A stretch of DNA of 64,000 nt, from NCBI RefSeq assembly GCF_900111935.1, contig NZ_FOYN01000003.1, positions 62,001 through 126,000 on the forward strand, read 5' to 3'. Each line of letters opens with the position of its first letter. The stretch's first letter is position 1. This DNA is from Halorubrum sodomense (lineage in GTDB: Archaea > Halobacteriota > Halobacteria > Halobacteriales > Haloferacaceae). The notes beneath the pieces were generated by a model. The model saw only the letters and a program-made list of their open reading frames with translations, made no database searches and had not been told where the DNA came from. This document shows positions 33,832 through 41,687 of this stretch, piece by piece. The translations under genes and the position numbers were made by a program.

Positions 33832-34599
33832 CTAGCGTACGAACGGGCCGCGCTGGTCGATCGGTTCCCCGTGTGGCCGTCCCGAGACCGCAACCGCCCG
33901 GAGAGAGTCCTCCGTAGCGACGCCGACCGTCTCAGTCTCCGTCACCGGAAGCACGTCGCCTTCGGTGAACGCGTCGCCGTCGCTCGTCTCCCCGACCTCT
34001 ACCGTCCCCGCGCCGTCGACGGCGTAGAGGAAGCCGGTCCACCCGTCCGGGACCGACCAGCGCCACGAGTCGGTGACCTCGACGTCGAGGTACTCCAGCG
34101 GCGTGTGCGTCGAGAGCGGGGACCCGTCCCCGACGACCGTGGTGACCGTCGCGCCGTCGACCGCTTCGGTCGGGAGGTCGTCGGCCGCGGCGTCCGAGTA
34201 GTCCGGGTCCATCTCCTTGTCCTCGCGGGGGAGGTTCACCCACAGTTGAAGTCCGTTACAGCCCGCGCCGTCGGCCGGGAACTCCGAGTGCCGGATCCCG
34301 CCGCCGGTCGTGATGTGCATCGCCTCGTTCTCGCGAGCGGTGTTCGTCACTCCGAGGCTGTCCTCGTGGTCCATGCCGCCCTCGATCATGTAGGAGACGA
34401 TCTCGAATCCGCGGTGCGGGTGCATCGGGAACCCCTGGTCCGGTTCGATGTAGAACCGCTCGAAGAGGACGAAGGGGTCGAGGTGTTGCGGGTGCGCCTC
34501 GGTCGGGAAGGCCCGGTTCGAGTTCACCCCGGTGCCGTGGCGGACGGTCTGGCCCGGGAGGGGCGCCGTCCGGGTCGCGCTCGACTCGTTTTCAGTCAC
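33832..34599 (-). CDS. Pirin family protein
   Basis: 255 residues, bicupin fold. Metal ligands of the N-terminal cupin are in FPMHPHRGFEIVSYMIEG (two His), with MDHEDSLG, and HITTGGGIRHSEF. The C-terminal cupin has WTGFLYAVDGAGTVEVG. Prokaryotic pirins are quercetinase-like dioxygenases or redox-sensing cofactors. Start: I prefer the GTG at 34599, since a GCTTATCGG box lies about 28 nt upstream; an in-frame ATG at 34632 (MLIGCGRLRSD) is an alternative that would add 11 residues. Divergent from sod. Confidence 0.88.
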   Translation of the reverse strand: MTENESSATRTAPLPGQTVRHGTGVNSNRAFPTEAHPQHLDPFVLFERFYIEPDQGFPMHPHRGFEIVSYMIEGGMDHEDSLGVTNTARENEAMHITTGGGIRHSEFPADGAGCNGLQLWVNLPREDKEMDPDYSDAAADDLPTEAVDGATVTTVVGDGSPLSTHTPLEYLDVEVTDSWRWSVPDGWTGFLYAVDGAGTVEVGETSDGDAFTEGDVLPVTETETVGVATEDSLRAVAVSGRPHGEPIDQRGPFVR

Positions 34600-34801
34600 G
34601 TCCGAACGGAGCCGACCACAGCCGATAAGCATCACGATTACGGAACCGAGAAAAAGTCAAATTCTGTACTGTATTTTTAGATATCTCGCTCAGTAGCCTG
34701 AAAAGGTCGTTATTTGGGTACTACTGAAAAAACAGATAATTTACTGGAATCCGCTACAGAGAATCTTCTTACCGCTGCCGCGAGTACACTGGGACGCAAC
34801 A

Positions 34802-35401
34802 ATGAGCTACGAACTCGATCCGCTGCCGTACGATTACGACGCGCTGGAACCCCATATCTCCGAGCAGGTGCTCGAATGGCATCACGACACCCACCATCAG
34901 GGGTACGTCAACGGCTGGAACTCGGCCGAAGAGACGCTCGAAGAGAACCGTGAGTCGCACGACTTCTCTTCGTCGGCCGGCGCCATCCGGAACGTGACCC
35001 ACAACTCCTCGGGGCACATCCTCCACGACCTGTTCTGGCAGAACATGTCGCCGGCGGGCGGCGACGAGCCCGAGGGTGAGCTGGCCGACCGCATCGCAGA
35101 GGACTTCGGCTCGTACGACGCCTGGAAGGGCGAGTTCGAGGCCGCGGCCTCAGCGGCCAGCGGCTGGGCGCTGCTGGTGTACGACACGTTCTCGAACCAG
35201 CTCCGCAACGTCGTGGTCGACAAGCACGACCAGGGCGCGATCTGGGGCGGCCACCCGATCCTCGCGCTCGACGTCTGGGAGCACTCCTACTACCACGACT
35301 ACGGCCCGGCCCGCGGCGAGTTCGTCGACAACTTCTTCGAAGTCGTCGACTGGGACGAGCCGTCCAGCCGTTACGAGCAGGCCGTCGAGCTCTTCGAGTA
35401 A
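34802..35401 (+). CDS. sod: Superoxide dismutase (Fe/Mn)
   Basis: 199 residues, usual for the family. Metal ligands: His27 in EWHHDTHH, His75 in HILHDLFWQNM, Asp157 and His161 in LALDVWEHSYYHDY. QGAIWGGHPILALD carries the outer-sphere Gly/His region that is Mn-like in most haloarchaeal enzymes, though the metal cannot be fixed from sequence. It disproportionates superoxide in the cytosol. The 200-bp spacer before it is AT-rich, with no other gene. It converges on the ArsR-like regulator; repeat element copy A lies between them. Confidence 0.97.
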   Translation: MSYELDPLPYDYDALEPHISEQVLEWHHDTHHQGYVNGWNSAEETLEENRESHDFSSSAGAIRNVTHNSSGHILHDLFWQNMSPAGGDEPEGELADRIAEDFGSYDAWKGEFEAAASAASGWALLVYDTFSNQLRNVVVDKHDQGAIWGGHPILALDVWEHSYYHDYGPARGEFVDNFFEVVDWDEPSSRYEQAVELFE

Positions 35402-35564
35402 TTGGGTAGTCGACCGCGCGATTGGTCTGAGGTGACGTTTCCGCGCTCCGTGCGCCCGCCGCCGGCGACGGAGCGATACTGTGGGGGTCTCGGCGGCGAT
35501 TTCTCTCCCTTCTCGGCTATGGAACGTCGGGGCTCCGGAGACTCTCCCGTCCGAAACGGTTGTT

Positions 35565-35832
35565 CGCTTATAAATGATAAACTGGTGACCGGCGGTGAAC
35601 ACCTCCAAAGCCCCACCCGCACAGCACCGCGACCGCACCTCACGCCTCCCCAGCCTCGTCGGTCGGTCTCCCCTTCGCTCCGACCGGCCCACTCCCTCGC
35701 GCGGTGCTGTCGCCGGCGCTTCGCGCCGGCTTCCAGAGGGACCTCCGGTCCCTCGCGGCTCGGCCGCGAGGCGGCCTCGCAGGTACGCGCCACCGCACCT
35801 TCTTTTATAACTGATCGTCGCTGTCCGCAGTC
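35565..35832. repeat. Hairpin-rich dispersed repeat element, copy A
   Basis: An intergenic element between convergent genes. The left end has TTATAAAT (35568-35575), then 32 nt from TATAA to ACCTCCAAAG (35601-35610) and AGCCCC. The core carries perfect stems: 7-bp arms at 35660-35666/35680-35686, and 8-bp stems with 3-nt loops at 35712-35730, 35736-35754 and 35752-35770. The right end has TTTTATAA (35803-35810), i.e. a minus-strand TATA pointing inward. No credible ORF. Left box, core phrases (CCTCCCCAGCCTCGTCGG, ACTCCCTCGCGCG) and right end (ACGCGCCACCGC) all recur in copy B at 50826-51336. Unknown function; ncRNA, MITE-like or terminator roles are possible. Confidence 0.8.
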
Positions 35833-35862
35833 GTCGAGCGGCGGTCGTCGGGATTCGGGCGG

Positions 35863-36825
35863 TCACCGCGCGTCGAGGTCGGGTGCGTCGGTCTCGACGA
35901 CCGTTCCGGTCTCGTCGACGCCCACGCGCATCTCGTCGCCCGCGCAGGAGATCGTCAGGCGAACGCGGAGCGGCTCCTCGGAGACGACCGTCGTCGCGGC
36001 GTCGCTCACGCACCAGTCGAACGTCCAGAACGGCGCCGAGCTCGGGTCGACGCCGCGGTCCGCGTGGAACCGGAGGACGTCCGCGTCGTCGAGCAGCAGG
36101 AGACCGACGGTGGATCGGAGGTCGTAGCTACAGCGCCGGCAGGCGTGCTCGACGGCGACCTCCTGGTCCTCCTCGTCAGGGGTGCGCACGAGGTCGGTCT
36201 CGACCGTCCCGGTACACTCGGGGCAGACGCCGTCCGCGGCCAGGCAGTAGTGGTGTCGGACGTAGTGGCCGAAGGCGTCCAGCAGGTCGTCGGTCGAGCG
36301 GCCGTCGAGCGCGCCCGCCGGGAACGGGTAGCTCACCTGGATCGCGCCGCAGTCGGCGCAGCCGACGGAGAGGGTGTCGTCGACGTACCACGCGTGGAGG
36401 TCGCCCCCGCAGGCGTGACACGACCCCTCGGCCGGGAAGAAGCCCAGCTGCGCCCGCTCCGTCAGCGTGCCGGTGAAGATGGCGCTCACGACCTTCCGCC
36501 CGGGCGCGCGGAACTCGTAGCCGTCGTCTCGCCGCCGGACGAAGTGGCCGGTGAGCTGGTCGAGGTGGTAGCTGAAGTTCGCGCTGTCCGCCGCGTCGAC
36601 CCGCTCGAAGAGGTCGGTGAAGCTCACGGGCGACTCGTCGCCGCCGAGCTCGAGCAGCGCGTGGAGGACCTCGACCCGCGTCTCGTTGCCGAGGGTGGCG
36701 AACACCTCGGACGGCGGGATCCGCGACTCGGTTCGCGGGGCCGCGACCGAGGCGTCGACGCCGTCGGTTCGGTCCGTCCGCTCCTCGTCGGGGGCGACGC
36801 CGCCGGACCGGTCGAACTGACTCAT
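35863..36825 (-). CDS. ArsR-like winged-helix regulator with two zinc ribbons
   Basis: 320 residues. Winged helix at about 37-110: PSEVFATLGNETRVEVLHAL, FTDLFERVDAADSANFSYHL, DQLTGHFVRRRDDGYEFRAPG. Two zinc ribbons follow: CHACGGDLHAWYVDD with GCADCG (about 133-160), and CPECTG with ACRRCSYD (about 200-235). The C-terminal about 80 residues look like a ligand-binding or dimer domain. It is divergent from an aldehyde dehydrogenase. The TACC-N4-GGTA palindrome in front of each gene suggests that it controls both itself and the target, perhaps sensing an aldehyde or metal. Confidence 0.85.
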   Translation of the reverse strand: MSQFDRSGGVAPDEERTDRTDGVDASVAAPRTESRIPPSEVFATLGNETRVEVLHALLELGGDESPVSFTDLFERVDAADSANFSYHLDQLTGHFVRRRDDGYEFRAPGRKVVSAIFTGTLTERAQLGFFPAEGSCHACGGDLHAWYVDDTLSVGCADCGAIQVSYPFPAGALDGRSTDDLLDAFGHYVRHHYCLAADGVCPECTGTVETDLVRTPDEEDQEVAVEHACRRCSYDLRSTVGLLLLDDADVLRFHADRGVDPSSAPFWTFDWCVSDAATTVVSEEPLRVRLTISCAGDEMRVGVDETGTVVETDAPDLDAR

Positions 36826-36838
36826 GCGTCACCCATTG

Positions 36839-36854
36839 TTTACCAGGCGGTAAA
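36839..36854. promoter_or_regulatory. Operator palindrome in front of the ArsR-like gene
   Basis: TTTACC-AGGC-GGTAAA, a perfect 6-4-6 inverted repeat, 14-29 nt upstream of the regulator start and therefore over its expected TATA position. The inner TACC-N4-GGTA is repeated in front of the divergent aldehyde dehydrogenase. Confidence 0.7.
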
Positions 36855-36951
36855 GTCTGTTGGAGCGGCCGTCATATCCGCGGTTCCCCCGGTCGGCCGG
36901 AGATTCCGATCCGGTGGGCATCTCCGCTATCTGTCCCCTTTTCACTGTTTC

Positions 36952-36963
36952 TACCGTTTGGTA
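36952..36963. promoter_or_regulatory. Operator palindrome in front of the aldehyde dehydrogenase
   Basis: TACCGTTTGGTA, a perfect TACC-N4-GGTA inverted repeat 8-19 nt before the ATG, between a CTTTTCACTG TATA-like box (about 36938) and the start. Binding here would block transcription initiation. It matches the core of the palindrome at 36839-36854. Confidence 0.7.
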
Positions 36964-36970
36964 AAACGCA

Positions 36971-38458
36971 ATGAGTGACCTATCGATCGACGCGGCGTGG
37001 GACGAGCTTTACGTCGACGGCGAGTGGCGGGCGAGCGAGAGCGGCGAGACCATCGCCGTCGAGGACCCCTCCACCCGCGAGGCGGTGACCGAGGTGGCCG
37101 CCGCGACGGAGGCGGACGTGGACGCGGCCTACGAGGCCGCCGCCGAGGCGCAGGAGACGTGGGGCGAGCGGCCGCCCGCGCACCGACAGGAGGTCGTCGA
37201 GCAGTTCCACGAGGCGCTCGACGCCCACGCCGACGAGATCATCGAGCTGCTGGCGTACGAGGTCGGCGGCTCGACCATCATGGGCGAGACGTCGATCCAG
37301 ATCGCGGGCGATCACGTGGCCGAGGCCGCCACGCTCCCCCGCCGGATGAAGGGCGAACACGCCGCCTCCAACATCCCCGGCAAGGAGAACCAGCTTCAGG
37401 TCGGCCCGAAGGGCGTCGTCACGGTGATCTCGCCGTGGAACTTCCCCCTGAACCTCTCGATGCGGGCGGTCGCGCCCGCCATCGCGGCCGGGAACGCGGT
37501 CGTCCTCAAGCCCTCGACGAACTCCCCGATCACCGGCGGGCTGCTGTTCGCCAAGCTGTTCGAGGAGACCGACCTCCCCGGGGGCGTCGTGAACATCGTC
37601 ACCGGGCGCGGCTCCGAGATCGGCGACCGCGTCGCGAGCCACCCCGAGAGCGACGTCGTCGCGTTTACGGGCTCGACGGAAGTGGGCAAACACGTCGCGG
37701 GCCTCGCCGGCGAGAACCTCGCCGTCCCGGCGATGGAGCTCGGCGGCAACAACGCGCACGTCGTCACCGCGGACGCCGACCTCGACCGCGCGCTCGACGC
37801 CGCCGCGTTCGGCTCCTTCGTCCACCAGGGGCAGGTGTGTATCTCGATCAACCGTCACGTCGTCCACGAGGACATCTACGACGAGTACGTCGCCGGCCTC
37901 GTCGACCGCGCCGAGTCGCTCCCGACCGGCGGCGTCCACGACCCCGAGACGATCGTCGGCCCGATCATCGACGAGTCGCAGCGCGACGAGATGCTCGGCT
38001 ACGTCGACGAGACGGTCGCCGCGGGCGCGACGCTGGAGACGGGGGGCCACACGGTCGACGTCGACGGCGTCGAGGACTCGCTCGTCGTCGCGCCGACCGT
38101 CCTCTCGGGCGTGACGAACGACATGCCCGCGGCGGCGAACGAGCACTTCGGCCCGATCGCCCCGGTGATCCCGTTCTCGGACGTCGACGAGGCGGTCGAG
38201 ATAGCTAACGACACGGAGTACGGGCTCTCGGGCGCGGTCCACTCCGGCGACCTCGGCACGGCGAAGGAGATAGCCGACCGCATGGAGACCGGCAACGTCC
38301 ACATCAACGACCAGCCGATCAACGACGAGGCGCACGTCCCGTTCAGCGGGGTCGGCGCCTCCGGCGTCGGCCACTACAACAGCGACGCCTTCCTCGACGA
38401 GATCACCGAGACGAAGTGGATCTCGATCCAGCACGAGCCACGCGAATACCCGTTCTGA
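36971..38458 (+). CDS. NAD(P)-dependent aldehyde dehydrogenase
   Basis: 495 residues, full ALDH fold. Oxyanion and cofactor motifs: ISPWNFPLNLSMRAVAPAIAAGN, FTGSTEVGKHVAG; general base Glu256 in MELGGNN; nucleophile Cys290 in HQGQVCISINR. The C-terminal PFSGVGASGVGHY is standard. The QGQVCISINR motif and overall pattern resemble aromatic (benzaldehyde/vanillin-type) dehydrogenases, but substrate cannot be fixed. Likely controlled by the divergent ArsR-like regulator through a TACC-N4-GGTA operator right before the start. Confidence 0.92.
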   Translation: MSDLSIDAAWDELYVDGEWRASESGETIAVEDPSTREAVTEVAAATEADVDAAYEAAAEAQETWGERPPAHRQEVVEQFHEALDAHADEIIELLAYEVGGSTIMGETSIQIAGDHVAEAATLPRRMKGEHAASNIPGKENQLQVGPKGVVTVISPWNFPLNLSMRAVAPAIAAGNAVVLKPSTNSPITGGLLFAKLFEETDLPGGVVNIVTGRGSEIGDRVASHPESDVVAFTGSTEVGKHVAGLAGENLAVPAMELGGNNAHVVTADADLDRALDAAAFGSFVHQGQVCISINRHVVHEDIYDEYVAGLVDRAESLPTGGVHDPETIVGPIIDESQRDEMLGYVDETVAAGATLETGGHTVDVDGVEDSLVVAPTVLSGVTNDMPAAANEHFGPIAPVIPFSDVDEAVEIANDTEYGLSGAVHSGDLGTAKEIADRMETGNVHINDQPINDEAHVPFSGVGASGVGHYNSDAFLDEITETKWISIQHEPREYPF

Positions 38459-38514
38459 GCGGGTCTCACCCGCTGCGCGGCCGCTGACCGAGACGCCTCG
38501 GTCGGCTCGTCGCC

Positions 38515-39174
38515 TTAGACGCTCCACTCCTCCTCGGTGTAACACATCTCCCAGAAGGCGTGTTCGAGCCGGGCGCTCCGCAGGAACGCCGCCCGCATCG
38601 CGTCGCGCTCGCCCGGGTACGTCTCGCCGTACCGGTCGACGAGCTCGCGCATCCATCCGACCGTCTCGCGGAACTCGTCGCTCGTGTACTTCTCGATGAA
38701 CGGGGTGTACCGGTGCTCCTCGGCCGCGAGCGACGCCATGTGGTCGGCCACGTCGAGGTACCCCTGTCCGCACGGGTAGACGGCGGCGACGACCTCCGCG
38801 ATCGACCCCTCGTGGGCCGTCCGGACGAGGAAGTCGGTGTAGGCGGCGCAGGTCGGCGCCTTCTCGACGGACTCCAGGTCCGCCGGCGAAAGCCCGTAGT
38901 CGGCGGCGAACGAGCGGTGAAGGTCCATCTCGTCGGCGAGCGTGGCGTGCGCCGTGCCGATGAGCCGCCGTGCCGTCTCCTCGTCGTCCGCCTTCGTCCC
39001 GGCGAGCGCGAAGACGCGCGCGTAGTCGAGCAGGTATCGGTAGTCCTGTTTCACCCAGTGACGGAACGCCGCCTCGTCGAGGCTGCCCTCGGCGAGCTCG
39101 ACGACGAAGGGATGCTCCTTCTGTGCGTCCCAGATGGCCGATCCGGCATCGAGGAGTCGGTCGCTGAAGTCCAT
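38515..39174 (-). CDS. tenA: TenA family thiaminase II/aminopyrimidine hydrolase
   Basis: 219 residues, all-helical TenA/PQQC fold. Motifs: HPFVVELAEGSLDEAAFRHW near the N terminus, QDYRYLLDYARVF, and the catalytic-Cys region AVYPCGQGYLDV (Cys about 134), with a Glu in the final FWEMCYTEEEWS. TenA salvages the pyrimidine half of degraded thiamine by hydrolysing aminomethyl-aminopyrimidines to HMP. No other thi gene is adjacent; a thiamine-precursor-like ABC importer is at the window's right end. It converges on the aldehyde dehydrogenase. Confidence 0.9.
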   Translation of the reverse strand: MDFSDRLLDAGSAIWDAQKEHPFVVELAEGSLDEAAFRHWVKQDYRYLLDYARVFALAGTKADDEETARRLIGTAHATLADEMDLHRSFAADYGLSPADLESVEKAPTCAAYTDFLVRTAHEGSIAEVVAAVYPCGQGYLDVADHMASLAAEEHRYTPFIEKYTSDEFRETVGWMRELVDRYGETYPGERDAMRAAFLRSARLEHAFWEMCYTEEEWSV

Positions 39175-39358
39175 CTCGTCGGGGCCTCGTTCCGCGGCGT
39201 GTTATAACTAACTAATATCACTAAGTAATAAGCTAGCGGGAGATCGATGTCGATAGCGGGTCGGGCGAACGGGAGGAGACGCGGTCGCTCGGGACGCGGA
39301 AAACGAGGCGCTTGGACGAAGGGGGGTCGGCAGCGGGAATCGACCGCCGCGGGCGGCG

Positions 39359-39634
39359 TTACGAGATCGAGTACGTCGCGGCCGCCATCAGCAGCATGGT
39401 GAGGGCGAGCGCGAGGCCCATCAGGTAGGTCAGCGAGCGGTTCTCCCACCGGAGGTGCTGGAAGTACGCGACGATGAGCAGCGTCTTGACCGTCGCGATC
39501 GCCAGCGTGCCGCCGACCGCTTGGGCGTACGTGAACTCGACGAAGGTCGACTCGAAGAGGAGGAAGTTCAGCGTCGCCGCCACCAAGAGGGCGACGTATA
39601 TCGCCGTATACATTTTCACGGAGTCGTGCGCCAT
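39359..39634 (-). CDS. Cytochrome c oxidase subunit IV-like protein
   Basis: 91 residues with three transmembrane helices: TAIYVALLVAATLNFLLFE, VGGTLAIATVKTLLIVAYFQHL and LTYLMGLALALTMLLMAAATYSI. The helix-2 ending KTLLIVAYFQHLRWENR is the signature of prokaryotic COX4/CyoD subunits, small proteins that stabilise the oxidase. It lies 8 kb from coxB-coxA and near a halocyanin gene, so it may serve that oxidase or one encoded elsewhere. Confidence 0.85.
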   Translation of the reverse strand: MAHDSVKMYTAIYVALLVAATLNFLLFESTFVEFTYAQAVGGTLAIATVKTLLIVAYFQHLRWENRSLTYLMGLALALTMLLMAAATYSIS

Positions 39635-39691
39635 CGTACCTCCACGTTCGTCCCTGCGCTTAAAGAATTAACCATCCGGGGTCTCGGGCGT

Positions 39692-39735
39692 CGCCGCCGA
39701 GCGGGGCCGGTCCGCCGCCGAGCGGGGCCGGCCGG
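39692..39735 (+). repeat. 21-bp direct repeat, two copies
   Basis: CGCCGCCGAGCGGGGCCGG starts at 39692 and again at 39713, in the spacer just upstream of the gene at 39757. Short GC-rich duplication with no evident function. Confidence 0.7.
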
Positions 39736-39756
39736 AGTTTCGATCCCGAAACGACT

Positions 39757-40329
39757 ATGAGCGCGACGACCGGAGCGACGCTCGGTCGCAGTACACGACC
39801 GGTATCCGCCGTGACTCCGCTCGAACCGACCGACGACCTGCTCGAATCGCTGTACGTCGTCAACAAGGTCGCCAAGCAGTTCGCCGACGAGGCCACCGCG
39901 GCCTACGAGCGCGGCGACGTCACCGAGAGCAACGTCCGCTCGGCGCGGAAGGACGCGCTCTATCGCCTCAAGACCGCCGTCCTCTCGCGGGTCGTCTCCT
40001 ACGACGCCGACCGAGTCACCGGCGAGTACCACGCCATCAACGGCGACGTGTGGCTGTTCCTCACGATCGACGACTGGCACTTCCACCAGCCGCCGCACGC
40101 GATCGGCGGCGACCTCACCGACGCGATCGCGATCTCGAACTCCCGGGCGAACCCGATCGACGCCCCGTACGAACGGGATTCCGCCGTGGCGCGCTCGGAC
40201 CGCACGCTCGAAGAGGCCCTGTCGCGGCTCGCCGAGGTCGGCGCCAACGCCAACGACCACCTCGCGCGGCCGACGGTCACCAGCGAACGCGACCGGATCG
40301 TCGACGTTCGCTGGCCGTTCCTCTCCTGA
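39757..40329 (+). CDS. Unrecognised haloarchaeal cytosolic protein
   Basis: 190 residues with no membrane segment or cysteine. Helical N-terminal half (TDDLLESLYVVNKVAKQFAD, YERGDVTESNVRSARKDALY), then a mixed domain with GEYHAINGDVWLFLTIDDWH and a C-terminal DRIVDVRWPFLS. Composition and codon use are typical of the chromosome, so it is a real gene. I cannot name the family. An in-frame GTG at 39811 (start VTPLEPTDD) is a possible alternative start that would drop a low-complexity N terminus. Confidence 0.7.
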   Translation: MSATTGATLGRSTRPVSAVTPLEPTDDLLESLYVVNKVAKQFADEATAAYERGDVTESNVRSARKDALYRLKTAVLSRVVSYDADRVTGEYHAINGDVWLFLTIDDWHFHQPPHAIGGDLTDAIAISNSRANPIDAPYERDSAVARSDRTLEEALSRLAEVGANANDHLARPTVTSERDRIVDVRWPFLS

Positions 40330-40384
40330 GAGCGGTTCGCTGGAAAAATCCCCGTTCGCCTCCGAACGGTCCGACGCGAGCCGT

Positions 40385-40921
40385 TCAGGCCTCGACGACT
40401 TCGATCGCGCCGAGCATCCCGTTCGCCTGATGGGGCGTACACTGGTACAGTTGGATCCCGGTGTTGTCGAACGACTGCTCGAAGGTGTGCCCCTCCTCGG
40501 AGACGGCGCTGCCGCTGTTGAAGTCGGACTCGGACGCCTCGACCGAGGCCACGTTGTGCGCGCCGCCCTGTCCGGTCCACTCCCAGACGACGGTCGTGCT
40601 GGAGGTGATGCGGATCGCCGGCGGCGAGAAGGCGAACCCGACGTCCCCGGCGCCGACCTGAACGGTCACCTCGTCCTCCCCGGTGAAGTCGGTGATGGTG
40701 CCCTCGTACAGGCGGGCGTCGGCGAGGTACTCGTCGATCTCGGCCGGCACGTCGTCGACGGCGGTGCCGCCTCCGCCGTCTCCCCCGCTTCCGCCGCCGG
40801 AACCGTCACCGCCGCCGCCGCTCGACCCGTCGCCGCCGCCCGAACAGCCGGCGAGCGTTCCGATGGTCAGCGCGGCGCCGGTGCCGGCGAGATACCGCCG
40901 TCTGGACAGTTTATCAGACAT
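40385..40921 (-). CDS. Halocyanin (type 1 copper protein)
   Basis: 178 residues. Twin-arginine signal (SRRRYLAGTGAAL) with lipobox LAGC, lipidated at Cys26. A Gly/Ser/Asp linker (about 27-52) precedes the cupredoxin domain. Type 1 copper ligands are His122 (GAHNV), Cys161 and His164 (YQCTPH) and Met169. It is a membrane-tethered one-electron carrier, the likely donor for cytochrome oxidase in haloarchaea. ATG at 40921 starts at the twin-arginine region; the frame upstream is basic and not used. Confidence 0.95.
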   Translation of the reverse strand: MSDKLSRRRYLAGTGAALTIGTLAGCSGGGDGSSGGGGDGSGGGSGGDGGGGTAVDDVPAEIDEYLADARLYEGTITDFTGEDEVTVQVGAGDVGFAFSPPAIRITSSTTVVWEWTGQGGAHNVASVEASESDFNSGSAVSEEGHTFEQSFDNTGIQLYQCTPHQANGMLGAIEVVEA

Positions 40922-41067
40922 CACCGATCGTAGGGGTTGGAGCCTTACAAACCCCGTGATGGCTCTCGGTTCGCGGGAACGCGACGGGGGAAATCGGTCC
41001 GCTCGACGAGCCGCCGGACCGGTCGGGAGGGGCGGGTTTATCGCGCTCCGGACCCTCCCGGCGACCA

Positions 41068-41658
41068 ATGCGCGAAGACGCGCTGGCGACCCGGCTCGTC
41101 GAGCACTACGAGACGACGGCCGACGACCCGGCGATCCGGCTCGAGGAGCCGTACGACGCCGACGGGCGGGAGGGCGTCGTCGACCTGTTCGTCCGGACGC
41201 GGACGCCGGAGCCGGTCGACCGCGTGATCGAACTCAAGGCCGACGCCGCCGTCCGGCGCGCCACCGGCGCGAACGAGGTCCTCCGGCAGTACCGACGGAT
41301 GGAGCGGTACTTCCACGCCGACGAGCGCCACGCGCTCCGCCCCAAGCTCGGCCGGGTCGAACCGGCCGCGCGCTACCTGCTCTGCTTCGCGCCGACGCCC
41401 ACCTGCGTCCACCACGTCGCGACGAACCGCACGCTGTACGGCTCGGTCGACTCGGACTCGCGGGCCGGCGACGTGCCCGCGGTCAGCACCGTCGCGTTCC
41501 TGACGGGGCTGGACGGCGGTCCGGCCGCCCTCGGCCTCGTCTCCGTCAACGGCGACGCGGAGTTCGGCTCGGCGCCGTTCAAGCGTGCGGTGCCGGACGG
41601 CTCGCGGCTCGCCGAGAGCCTGCGCGCCGTCGACGACGACCTCGTCGAGTTCCCCTGA
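41068..41658 (+). CDS. Unknown protein with possible PD-(D/E)XK nuclease-like core
   Basis: 196 residues. The region VVDLFVRTRT then VIELKADAA (about residues 36-60) places an Asp and an ELK on adjacent strands, followed by ANEVLRQYRRMERYF with a Gln in the next helix, the order seen in PD-(D/E)XK folds. RYLLCFAPTP is a further core strand. One family resemblance from motif order alone is weak. No transposon or restriction gene is adjacent. Could equally be a non-catalytic relative. Confidence 0.65.
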   Translation: MREDALATRLVEHYETTADDPAIRLEEPYDADGREGVVDLFVRTRTPEPVDRVIELKADAAVRRATGANEVLRQYRRMERYFHADERHALRPKLGRVEPAARYLLCFAPTPTCVHHVATNRTLYGSVDSDSRAGDVPAVSTVAFLTGLDGGPAALGLVSVNGDAEFGSAPFKRAVPDGSRLAESLRAVDDDLVEFP

Positions 41659-41687
41659 GACGGTCGATCAAGCCGTCTCGAATCCGT

